Assembly (NCBI GenBank): GCA_009469665.1
Contig: SSTB01000201.1
Coordinates: forward strand, 1 to 10,170
Direction of reading: 5' to 3'
Source: Azonexaceae bacterium
GTDB lineage: Bacteria > Pseudomonadota > Gammaproteobacteria > Burkholderiales > Rhodocyclaceae
Length of the DNA: 10,170 nt
Shown one piece after another: positions 1 to 7,118 of this stretch. How positions within the stretch are numbered: the first letter of the stretch is position 1; every line of letters begins with the position of its first letter. The notes under the pieces were generated by a model. That model did not search any database, was not told where the DNA came from, and saw nothing but the letters and a program-made list of their open reading frames with translations. The position numbers and the translations under genes are program-made.

Positions 1-43
1 AGGATTATGAGTCCTCTGCTCTAACCGACTGAGCTACAGGCCC
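1..43 (-). tRNA. tRNA with CAU anticodon (tRNA-Ile2 or elongator tRNA-Met), 5' part only
   Basis: The reverse strand reads as the first 43 bases of a tRNA: a 7-base acceptor strand GGGCCTG, T8 and A9, a D-arm closed by GCTC/GAGC, and an anticodon arm GAGGA-CTCATAA-TCCT with anticodon CAT. The variable loop, T-arm and CCA end lie beyond the left edge. A CAT anticodon marks initiator Met, elongator Met or Ile2, where TilS turns the wobble C into lysidine so that AUA is read. Positions 4 and 5 are both C, as in E. coli tRNA-Ile2 and unlike E. coli elongator Met (U4, A5). That leans towards Ile2, but the 3' half is needed. It lies 154 bases downstream of rpoD on the same strand and may be transcribed by read-through or from its own promoter. 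Confidence 0.92.
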
Positions 44-67
44 ACCGGAAGTCTTTGCTGCAACGAT

Positions 68-113
68 GACCGAAGGTCGGTCGGGGGTGTGGCCGGGGTG
101 TCCTGCCGGCAGG
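68..113. repeat. Two short inverted repeats between rpoD and the tRNA gene
   Basis: The 154-base rpoD-tRNA spacer (44-197) contains no gene. It holds a perfect 6-base-arm hairpin, GACCGA/TCGGTC, at 68-73 and 77-82, and a perfect 12-base palindrome, CCTGCCGGCAGG, at 102-113. Neither is followed by a T-run on the minus strand, so neither is a canonical rho-independent terminator for rpoD. They may slow or end transcription with Rho, may be processing sites ahead of the tRNA, or may be chance in GC-rich DNA. Confidence 0.4.
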
Positions 114-197
114 GCCGGGGGGATCCCGACGACGAGGGCCGCAGGGCTTGCGACCAACGTCGGTTTTGGGGCTTACGCGGGTTGTTTCAGCGCGATT

Positions 198-2168
<1,971 letters not shown>

Positions 2169-2199
2169 CACCACAATCCGTAAATTGGGAAAACCTCAA

Positions 2200-2208
2200 A
2201 TTCTACCA
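2200..2208 (-). promoter_or_regulatory. Putative extended -10 promoter in front of rpoD
   Basis: On the minus strand the dnaG-rpoD gap contains TGGTAGAAT, an extended -10 element (TGn plus TAGAAT, 5 of 6 to consensus). The predicted start site near 2193 would give a leader of about 25 bases. I see no good -35 at the right distance, though extended -10 promoters can work without one. It would let rpoD be expressed apart from rpsU. In E. coli rpoD also has extra internal promoters, but those lie inside dnaG. This is inference from sequence only. Confidence 0.35.
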
Positions 2209-2212
2209 CAAC

Positions 2213-3943
2213 TTAGCCTCTTTTTCCGGGGTTCGAAAGGAGTCGCAGGTATTCCTGTTTTTCCTCCGTCGATAGCCCGGTCACTCCCAGACGCTGGACC
2301 TTGGCTTGCAAGGCGGCGAAGGCCCGCCTCTGGGCGCCTTCACTGAGCTTGTCCAGGACGTCAGAAAATTCGGTCTCGGCCTCGCCGGCATCGAAGGGGG
2401 TGCCGAGGGCTTCCGCCGCCGCCTGATCGAGGGCGCTTTCTTCCGGGTCGCCCCGCAGCCGCTCGCGCAGGGCGGCGTAGCTGTCTGCGCCGTCGCTCGC
2501 CTCGGCCGCCAGGCGCCGCAGCAGATCTCTTTCGGGCAATTCGCCCAGCAGGTCGAGGGGCAGGCGGGCCGCAAGCTCGGGGCGTTGGAGAATCAGGCGG
2601 AGCAGCCCTCGTCCTAGGGAGGGGGCTGCTCGTGGTACACGGGGGGGCGGCGCGGCGACAACGGACTTGAGGTCACACAGCCGCTCCACCTCGGCCTGGG
2701 CGAAGCCGCTGGCCTCGGCCAGGCGCTTGACCAGTTGCAGGCGCAGCAGGGGGGTGGGCAGGCGGGTGAGCAGGGGTTTGGCCTCGTAGACCAGTTTGGC
2801 TTTGCCTTCTGAACTGGTCAGGTCGCAGCGCTGGGCCAGTTCGCGCAGGAGAAAATCCGAGAGGGGCATGGCCTCGGCGACCATGCGGTCGAAAGCCGCC
2901 TTGCCCCGGCTTCGGATGAAACTGTCCGGGTCGTCTTCTTCGGGCAGGAAGACGAAGCCGAGACTCTTGTTGTCGGCCAGGGCTTCCAGGGAATTTTCCA
3001 GGGCCCGCCAGGCCGCCTTGCGCCCGGCGTTGTCACCGTCGAAGCAGAAGACGATGCGGTCCACCTGGCGCAGCAATTTCTGCACATGGGTCGCCGTGGT
3101 GGCGGTGCCGAGGGTGGCTACGGCATTGCCGACGCCATTCTGGGCCAACGCGATGACGTCCATGTAGCCCTCGGTGACGATGGCGATGTCGGTCTCCCGC
3201 AGGGCCTGGCGGGCCTGGGGCAGGCCGAAGAGTTCGCGGCCCTTCTCGAAGAGCGGCGTTTCCGGCGAGTTGAGGTACTTGGGCTCGCCTTGGTCGATGA
3301 TGCGCCCGCCGAAGGCGATGATGTCGCCCTTGGGGTTGACGATGGGGATCATCAGGCGATCGCGGAAGCGGTCGTAGCGCCGGCCACTGTCGTTGTCGAT
3401 GACCAGGCCGGCGGCGTGCAGGGCCTCGGCGTTATAGTCCGGGAAGACCGCCTGCAGGTTTTGCCAGCCCTCCGGCGCGTAACCGATGCCGAAGCGCGCC
3501 GCGACCTCGCCGGAAAGCCCGCGCTTCTTGCAATACTCGATGGCCCGCGGGGAGCGTTTCAGTTGCTCCTTGTAGTAGGCCGCGGCCCGGGCCATGACGT
3601 CGATCAGGGTGCGGGTCTGGCCCGGCTTCTCCTCGTGGAGGGCACGGCCTTCGGCTTCCGGTACCTGCATGCCGGTGCGGCCGGCCAGTTCCTTGACGGC
3701 GTCGATGAAGCCGATGCCCTGGTACTCCATGACGAAGCCGATGGCCGTGCCGTGGGCGCCACAGCCGAAGCAGTGGTAGAACTGCTTGGTCGGGCTGACG
3801 GTGAAGGAAGGCGATTTTTCGTTATGGAAGGGACAGCAGGCGGCGTAGTTGGCCCCGGCCTTCTTCAGGGGGACGTAGCTGTCGATGAGGTCGACGATGT
3901 CGACTCGCGCCAGCAAATCCTGAATGAAAGACTCGGGGATCAT
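2213..3943 (-). CDS. dnaG: DNA primase DnaG
   Basis: Primase makes the RNA primers for Okazaki fragments and for replication start at the fork, working with the DnaB helicase. The protein is 576 residues, close to the 581 of E. coli. It has an N-terminal CHC2 zinc ribbon with ligands C37, H40, C58 and C61 (CPFH...CFGC), then the primase core. The TOPRIM fold follows, with EGYMD at 258-262, FDGDNAG from 301 (D302, D304) and EDDPDSF near 336; these acidic residues bind the catalytic metals. The C-terminal third is the less conserved helicase-binding domain. The start MIPESFIQDLL is the usual family N-terminus. There is no convincing Shine-Dalgarno sequence: the bases just upstream on the coding strand are a pyrimidine-rich run of 7-base repeats. 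It lies 88 bases after yqeY and 44 bases before rpoD. Confidence 0.99.
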   Translation of the reverse strand: MIPESFIQDLLARVDIVDLIDSYVPLKKAGANYAACCPFHNEKSPSFTVSPTKQFYHCFGCGAHGTAIGFVMEYQGIGFIDAVKELAGRTGMQVPEAEGRALHEEKPGQTRTLIDVMARAAAYYKEQLKRSPRAIEYCKKRGLSGEVAARFGIGYAPEGWQNLQAVFPDYNAEALHAAGLVIDNDSGRRYDRFRDRLMIPIVNPKGDIIAFGGRIIDQGEPKYLNSPETPLFEKGRELFGLPQARQALRETDIAIVTEGYMDVIALAQNGVGNAVATLGTATTATHVQKLLRQVDRIVFCFDGDNAGRKAAWRALENSLEALADNKSLGFVFLPEEDDPDSFIRSRGKAAFDRMVAEAMPLSDFLLRELAQRCDLTSSEGKAKLVYEAKPLLTRLPTPLLRLQLVKRLAEASGFAQAEVERLCDLKSVVAAPPPRVPRAAPSLGRGLLRLILQRPELAARLPLDLLGELPERDLLRRLAAEASDGADSYAALRERLRGDPEESALDQAAAEALGTPFDAGEAETEFSDVLDKLSEGAQRRAFAALQAKVQRLGVTGLSTEEKQEYLRLLSNPGKRG

Positions 3944-3948
3944 GGGAG

Positions 3949-3969
3949 AGGGAAAGGTGAAGGGTGAAG
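3949..3969. repeat. Tandem 7-base repeat in the yqeY-dnaG spacer
   Basis: On the + strand three consecutive heptamers are seen: AGGGAAA, GGTGAAG, GGTGAAG (the last two identical, 3956-3969). They end five bases before the dnaG start codon, in the place where a ribosome binding site would be expected. In the dnaG mRNA sense the run is pyrimidine-rich. The unit resembles the TGAANNN heptamers on the other side of yqeY (4488-4515), so both spacers flanking yqeY carry the same kind of repeat. Confidence 0.6.
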
Positions 3970-4031
3970 GACGTCCCGGCGGGGTGCGATTCGGCGCCCT
4001 GCACCGTTCCGCTTCCTCGCCAAGGGAGGGC

Positions 4032-4478
4032 TCACGAGGCCAGGGCGGCCTTGACCTGCTTCGAAACCTCGCCCATGTCAGCCTTGCCCGCCAGGCGGGG
4101 CTTCAGGATGGCCATCAACTTGCCCATGTCGGCCGGACCCTTGGCGCCGGTTTCGGCCACGGCGGCGGCCACGGCGGCGGTGACTTCCTCAGGGCTCATC
4201 TTTTCCGGGAGGTAGGCGGAGAGTACGGCGATCTCAGCCTTCTCGGCCTCTGCCAGATCCTGGCGGCCACCGGCTTCGTACTGGCTGACGCTGTCCCGGC
4301 GCTGCTTGACCAGCTTTTCGATGATCGCGGTCGCTCCGGTGTCGTCGAGTTCGACCCGCTCATCCACCTCCTTCTGCTTGATGGCGGCAAGCAGAAGGCG
4401 AATGGCGCCCAGGCGCGCGGCTTCCTTGGCCTTCATGGCCGATTTCATGTCGTCGGTGATGCGGGTTTTGAGAGTCAT
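4032..4478 (-). CDS. yqeY: GatB/YqeY domain-containing protein
   Basis: This is a 148-residue, helical, Ala-rich soluble protein of the YqeY family, which matches the tRNA-binding tail of GatB, a subunit of Asp-tRNA(Asn)/Glu-tRNA(Gln) amidotransferase. The family hallmarks visible are the N-terminal segment KTRITDDMKSAMKAKE, the RLGAIRLLLAAIKQKEVDER block, LVKQRRDSVSQYEAGGRQDLAE, and the C-terminal GKLMAILKPRLAGKADMGEVSKQVK. The stand-alone protein has no settled function; a link to tRNA handling is only suggested by the homology. It sits between rpsU and dnaG, an arrangement known from other proteobacteria such as pseudomonads. The start ATG at 4478 has only GGAA directly next to it and no well-spaced Shine-Dalgarno sequence. 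Repeats flank the gene on both sides. Confidence 0.95.
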   Translation of the reverse strand: MTLKTRITDDMKSAMKAKEAARLGAIRLLLAAIKQKEVDERVELDDTGATAIIEKLVKQRRDSVSQYEAGGRQDLAEAEKAEIAVLSAYLPEKMSPEEVTAAVAAAVAETGAKGPADMGKLMAILKPRLAGKADMGEVSKQVKAALAS

Positions 4479-4487
4479 TTCCAGGCG

Positions 4488-4515
4488 TGAATAGTGAAGT
4501 GTGAAAGATGAAACG
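4488..4515. repeat. Four tandem TGAANNN heptamers upstream of yqeY
   Basis: On the + strand TGAATAG, TGAAGTG, TGAAAGA and TGAAACG follow each other with an exact 7-base period. TGAA is invariant in each unit and the last three bases vary. They occupy the yqeY 5' region (start codon at 4478). The last two units form the left arm of an inverted repeat with 4547-4561. Confidence 0.65.
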
Positions 4516-4546
4516 TGGCGAGGTCGTGGCAGCGGAGGGATTTCCC

Positions 4547-4561
4547 CGTTTCACGTTTCAC
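4547..4561. repeat. Inverted copy of the heptamer repeat (GTTTCAC x2)
   Basis: Two identical heptamers, GTTTCAC, lie at 4548-4554 and 4555-4561. With the C at 4547 they form the reverse complement of 4501-4515 with 13 of 15 positions matching, across a 31-base loop. The pair could form a stem in the transcript between the rpsU terminator and yqeY. The distal end overlaps the T-rich tail of the terminator. Confidence 0.6.
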
Positions 4562-4598
4562 AAACAAAAAAGCCGCCAGCGGTTGAGGCGGGCGGCTT
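4561..4598 (-). terminator. Rho-independent terminator downstream of rpsU
   Basis: On the minus strand the sequence forms a perfect 8-base stem, AAGCCGCC/GGCGGCTT (4598-4591 with 4577-4570), with a 13-base loop, followed by TTTTTGTTTG. It begins 24 bases after the rpsU stop codon, inside the operon. In E. coli an internal terminator after rpsU likewise holds down dnaG and rpoD expression relative to S21, so a partial terminator (attenuator) is the likely role here. Confidence 0.88.
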
Positions 4599-4621
4599 GC
4601 TCTGCGTGGCGAAGAAGGGGG

Positions 4622-4834
4622 TCAGTACAGTTTCGGCGGCAGGGTCATGCTGCGGATGCGCTTGTGGTGACGCTTGACGGCGGCAGCCTGCTTGCGCTTC
4701 CTCTCGGCGGTGGGCTTTTCATAAAACTCACGGGCGCGCAGCTCGGTCAGGAGACCCGTCTTTTCGACAGTGCGCTTGAAGCGGCGGATGGCCACTTCGA
4801 ACGGCTCATTTTCCTTGACACGAATGTTCGGCAT
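4622..4834 (-). CDS. rpsU: 30S ribosomal protein S21
   Basis: S21 is a small, very basic protein of the 30S subunit that helps initiation on mRNAs near the anti-Shine-Dalgarno end of 16S rRNA. The 70-residue protein shows the family N-terminus [20 protein letters not shown], the REFYEKP motif near residue 36, a Lys/Arg-rich helix and the LPPKLY C-terminus. A GTG at 4843 is in frame three codons upstream, but it lies inside the strong Shine-Dalgarno sequence, so the ATG at 4834 is the start. It is the first gene of the rpsU-yqeY-dnaG-rpoD operon, with a sigma-70 promoter about 90 bases upstream and a terminator right behind it. Confidence 0.99.
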   Translation of the reverse strand: MPNIRVKENEPFEVAIRRFKRTVEKTGLLTELRAREFYEKPTAERKRKQAAAVKRHHKRIRSMTLPPKLY

Positions 4835-4840
4835 AAAAAT

Positions 4841-4848
4841 CACCCCCT
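4841..4848 (-). promoter_or_regulatory. Strong ribosome binding site of rpsU
   Basis: AGGGGGTG on the minus strand lies 6 bases before the ATG at 4834. It contains the competing in-frame GTG (4843), which it therefore rules out as the start. Confidence 0.8.
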
Positions 4849-4898
4849 TCCGTCAGGCGCCCGCCCGGTCAAGTAGGGGGCGGTGCGCGCAATTCAAC

Positions 4899-4914
4899 TC
4901 CGCGGATTCGCGGA
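4899..4914. other. Hairpin in the rpsU 5' leader
   Basis: TCCGCG at 4899-4904 and CGCGGA at 4909-4914 are perfect inverted arms around a 4-base loop. They fall just after the predicted rpsU start site (about 4918), so the mRNA would begin with a stem. A second possible stem, CCGCCC/GGGCGG, lies closer to the gene within about 4864-4884. A stabilising stem or autoregulatory leader is possible but unproven. Confidence 0.4.
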
Positions 4915-4924
4915 AAAGCCGAGC

Positions 4925-4954
4925 AGTATAGGAGACAACTCCCTGATCCATCAA
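4925..4954 (-). promoter_or_regulatory. Sigma-70 promoter of the rpsU operon
   Basis: The minus strand has TTGATG (-35, 4 of 6 to consensus; 4954-4949), an 18-base spacer and TATACT (-10, 5 of 6; 4930-4925). The predicted transcription start is near 4918, giving a leader of about 84 bases to rpsU. It stands back to back with the tsaD promoter. Confidence 0.7.
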
Positions 4955-4971
4955 GTGTTATTTGGCAGTGA

Positions 4972-4980
4972 TGATAGAAT
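4972..4980 (+). promoter_or_regulatory. Extended -10 promoter of tsaD, giving a near-leaderless mRNA
   Basis: TGATAGAAT is an extended -10 element (TGn plus TAGAAT) whose last base is 9 bases before the tsaD ATG at 4990. The expected start site near 4987 would leave only 2 to 4 bases of leader. No Shine-Dalgarno sequence is visible. No consensus -35 is seen at 16-18 bases; that interval overlaps the -35 region of the divergent rpsU promoter. Confidence 0.55.
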
Positions 4981-4989
4981 CGCGCCCCT

Positions 4990-6024
4990 ATGCTGATTCT
5001 CGGCGTCGAATCCTCCTGCGACGAAACCGGTGTCGCGCTGTACGACAGCGCAGCCGGGCTCCTCGCCCACGCCTTGCATTCCCAGGTGGCGATGCACGCC
5101 GAGTACGGCGGCGTGGTCCCCGAACTCGCGTCGCGAGACCATATCCGGCGGGTCGTGCCGCTGCTGCGCGAAACGCTGGACCGGGCGGGAAAGCCCCTGG
5201 CGGCCATCGACGCCGTGGCCTACACGCGGGGGCCTGGGCTGGCGGGCGCGCTGCTGGTGGGCTGCGCCTTCGCCGAGGCCCTGGCCTTCGCCCTGGAGCG
5301 CCCAACGCTTCCGGTCCACCACCTGGAAGGCCATCTGCTCTCACCCCTGCTGTCCCGGGAGCCGCCGCACTTTCCCTTCGTCGCCCTGCTGGTCTCCGGG
5401 GGGCACACCCAGTTGATGCGGGTCTCCGGCGTGGGGCAGTACGAACTACTGGGAGAAACCCTGGACGATGCCGCCGGCGAGGCCTTCGACAAGAGCGCCA
5501 AGCTCCTCGGATTGCCCTATCCCGGCGGTGCGCTGCTCTCCCAACTGGCTGAATGCGGGAATCCCGGCAGGTACGAGCTACCCCGTCCCATGCTCCACTC
5601 CGGCGATCTCAACTTTAGCTTTTCCGGCCTCAAGACGGCGGTGCTCACTCTCGTGCGCGAGCAAGGTGAACCGCTCTCCGAGGCATGCAGGGCCGACGCC
5701 GCCCGCGCCTTCCAGGACGCCATCGTCGAGGTACTGGTGAAAAAATCCCTCAAGGCACTGAAACAAACCGGCCTCAATAGACTCGTCGTGGCCGGTGGGG
5801 TTGGCGCCAACAAGCAATTGCGCGGTACCCTGAACGAGGAAGCTCGGCGCAAACGCTTCCGCGTCTACTACCCGGAACTGCAATTCTGTACCGACAACGC
5901 CGCCATGATCGCCCTGGCGGGCTGCCTCCGCCTCCAGGCTGGCGCCCAGGCCAAGCCCGCCGGCAGTTTCGCCGTGCTGCCGCGCTGGCCCTTGATGGAC
6001 ATGGGCGATGCCGCACTGAAATAG
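4990..6024 (+). CDS. tsaD: tRNA N6-adenosine threonylcarbamoyltransferase TsaD
   Basis: TsaD (formerly Gcp/YgjD), with TsaB and TsaE, transfers the threonylcarbamoyl group from threonylcarbamoyl-AMP made by TsaC onto A37 of tRNAs reading ANN codons (t6A). The 344-residue protein has the ASKHA-fold hallmarks: [13 protein letters not shown] at the N-terminus, [13 protein letters not shown] near 39-51, and the metal-binding HxxxH with H111 and H115 (HLEGH), the same numbers as in E. coli. VSGGHTQL, the nucleotide-binding [13 protein letters not shown], and [10 protein letters not shown] with the third metal ligand Asp near 300 follow. The start at 4990 is the canonical one, although no Shine-Dalgarno precedes it. 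The gene diverges from rpsU, a common arrangement in proteobacteria, and ends 18 bases from the stop of the convergent DUF4166 gene. Confidence 0.99.
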   Translation: MLILGVESSCDETGVALYDSAAGLLAHALHSQVAMHAEYGGVVPELASRDHIRRVVPLLRETLDRAGKPLAAIDAVAYTRGPGLAGALLVGCAFAEALAFALERPTLPVHHLEGHLLSPLLSREPPHFPFVALLVSGGHTQLMRVSGVGQYELLGETLDDAAGEAFDKSAKLLGLPYPGGALLSQLAECGNPGRYELPRPMLHSGDLNFSFSGLKTAVLTLVREQGEPLSEACRADAARAFQDAIVEVLVKKSLKALKQTGLNRLVVAGGVGANKQLRGTLNEEARRKRFRVYYPELQFCTDNAAMIALAGCLRLQAGAQAKPAGSFAVLPRWPLMDMGDAALK

Positions 6025-6042
6025 AGGGCGCCATCGGCGGGG

Positions 6043-6642
6043 TCAGTCGGAGGGGGGAGTGGAGGCCGGCAGCGTTTGGGCTTCGAACTGGCCGCTGTAG
6101 CGGAAGACCTCGCCGAACAGTGGGTGGGTCAGTCGGAAATCCATGGCAAAACGGGTATCGTCGAGCGCCTCCTCGACAATGGTCGTGTGGCCGAGGGCCA
6201 GCCATTCCGGAATCGGCATCCGCCAGCGCCACAGCCGGGCAACGAAGCGCACACCCTGATAGTGCAAGCGCTTGCCGACCACGTAGGGTCGCATTTGCAG
6301 GCCGAGGACTGGATTGACGTATTCGATCAAAGTGCCGCCCTCGGCGGGCTCCCAGATGCTGTTGAAGCCAATCGTCTCCCCGTCGGCGAAACGGATGCTG
6401 CGTTGCCAGTATTGGCGTTGCCCGGCGACCCGCTTGTCGACCACCGTGGCGACGCCCTGGCCACTCCGCGGCACCAGGGCGCCAACGCGGTAGAGCAGGC
6501 GCAAGCAGGGGCGTATCCAGGCGGGGAATGCGATGTCCAGATACCCGGTATCGCGCGTGGTGCAGCACCGATAGTGGGTGCGCAGAGCGGGGGGCAGTTT
6601 TTGCCAGTCCTCGCCGAGGGCAGTTTGCATAGGGCTGTTCAT
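6043..6642 (-). CDS. DUF4166 domain-containing protein
   Basis: This is a 199-residue protein without signal peptide or clear membrane helix, matching my recollection of the DUF4166 family. Visible features are LPPALRTHYR near 16-25, DKRVAGQRQYWQRSIRF at 69-85, FNSIWEP at 93-99, an aromatic and basic stretch at 120-147, and a C-terminal DTRFAMDFRLTHPLFGEVFRYSGQF. No catalytic motif is obvious. In other bacteria this domain can, as I recall, be fused behind NAD(P)-binding oxidoreductase domains, which would fit the SDR gene two places upstream here. The frame stays open upstream to 7206, but that part runs out of frame through the DUF2269 gene. The start at 6642 is fixed by a GGAG 7 bases upstream and a TGATG overlap with the preceding stop. 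It is the last gene of the operon. Confidence 0.85.
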   Translation of the reverse strand: MNSPMQTALGEDWQKLPPALRTHYRCCTTRDTGYLDIAFPAWIRPCLRLLYRVGALVPRSGQGVATVVDKRVAGQRQYWQRSIRFADGETIGFNSIWEPAEGGTLIEYVNPVLGLQMRPYVVGKRLHYQGVRFVARLWRWRMPIPEWLALGHTTIVEEALDDTRFAMDFRLTHPLFGEVFRYSGQFEAQTLPASTPPSD

Positions 6643-7118
6643 CAGAGGGCTCCGGGTATGGATTTGTAGACCATGAGGGTGACCACCAGCACCATGGCAC
6701 TGAAAGCCGGGACGCCGAGCCAGAACCAGGCACGGGCCATGCGCCAGTAGGCAGGGGGCAGTTCGCCACCTGTGGCCTGTGTCGTGGCGGCGAGGTCGCG
6801 CATGCGGATTTGCAGCCAGACCACCGGCAGCCAACAGGCGCCGGCCAGGGCGTAGAGGCCCAGGCTGGCGACGACCCAGGGCGTGGTAAGGGGCAAATCG
6901 ATCTGAGCGATCAGCCATAGGCCACTGAGGGGCTGAAAGATGACGGTGGGTGTTGTGAACCACCAGTCCGCCAGGACCACATGCCGGTTGGTGACCGCGA
7001 TGTGGGCGAGCTGGCCGCTGCGGTCGGCCATCCATTTGTAGAAGGCGCTGCCGAGCCCGGTGCCGAACAGGAGCACCATGCTGACGATGTGCAGGGTTTT
7101 GATCAGCGCATAGGTCAT
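6642..7118 (-). CDS. DUF2269 family four-helix membrane protein
   Basis: This is a 158-residue integral membrane protein with four predicted helices, at about 5-25, 47-70, 80-103 and 128-152. It begins MTYALIKTLHIVSMVLLFGTG, where the conserved His in the first helix and the FGTG turn are typical of DUF2269 proteins. Later features are NRHVVLADWWFTTPTVIFQPLSG and the last helix WRMARAWFWLGVPAFSAMVLV. Function is unknown. The His and Trp residues in the helices would suit a heme- or quinone-linked role, but that is speculation. It overlaps the SDR gene by ATGA and the DUF4166 gene by TGATG, so its translation is probably coupled to both. A GGAGG 7 bases before the ATG supports the start. Confidence 0.88.
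   Translation of the reverse strand: MTYALIKTLHIVSMVLLFGTGLGSAFYKWMADRSGQLAHIAVTNRHVVLADWWFTTPTVIFQPLSGLWLIAQIDLPLTTPWVVASLGLYALAGACWLPVVWLQIRMRDLAATTQATGGELPPAYWRMARAWFWLGVPAFSAMVLVVTLMVYKSIPGAL
6650..6653 (-). promoter_or_regulatory. Ribosome binding site fixing the DUF4166 start
   Basis: GGAG lies 7 bases before the ATG at 6642, inside the end of the DUF2269 gene. It argues for this start over the second ATG at 6630. Confidence 0.6.

Noticed and set aside
2169..2174. Two GTG codons as alternative rpoD starts
   Set aside because: They would only add one or two residues, and the ATG at 2168 gives the usual MAKAK-type N-terminus. They cannot be fully excluded.
3086..3967. 293-residue open frame antisense to dnaG
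   Set aside because: Same kind of GC-driven shadow; dnaG is certain from its zinc and TOPRIM motifs.
4962..5552. 196-residue + strand frame overlapping tsaD
   Set aside because: Arg/Gly/Pro-rich, different frame from tsaD, and no family resemblance.
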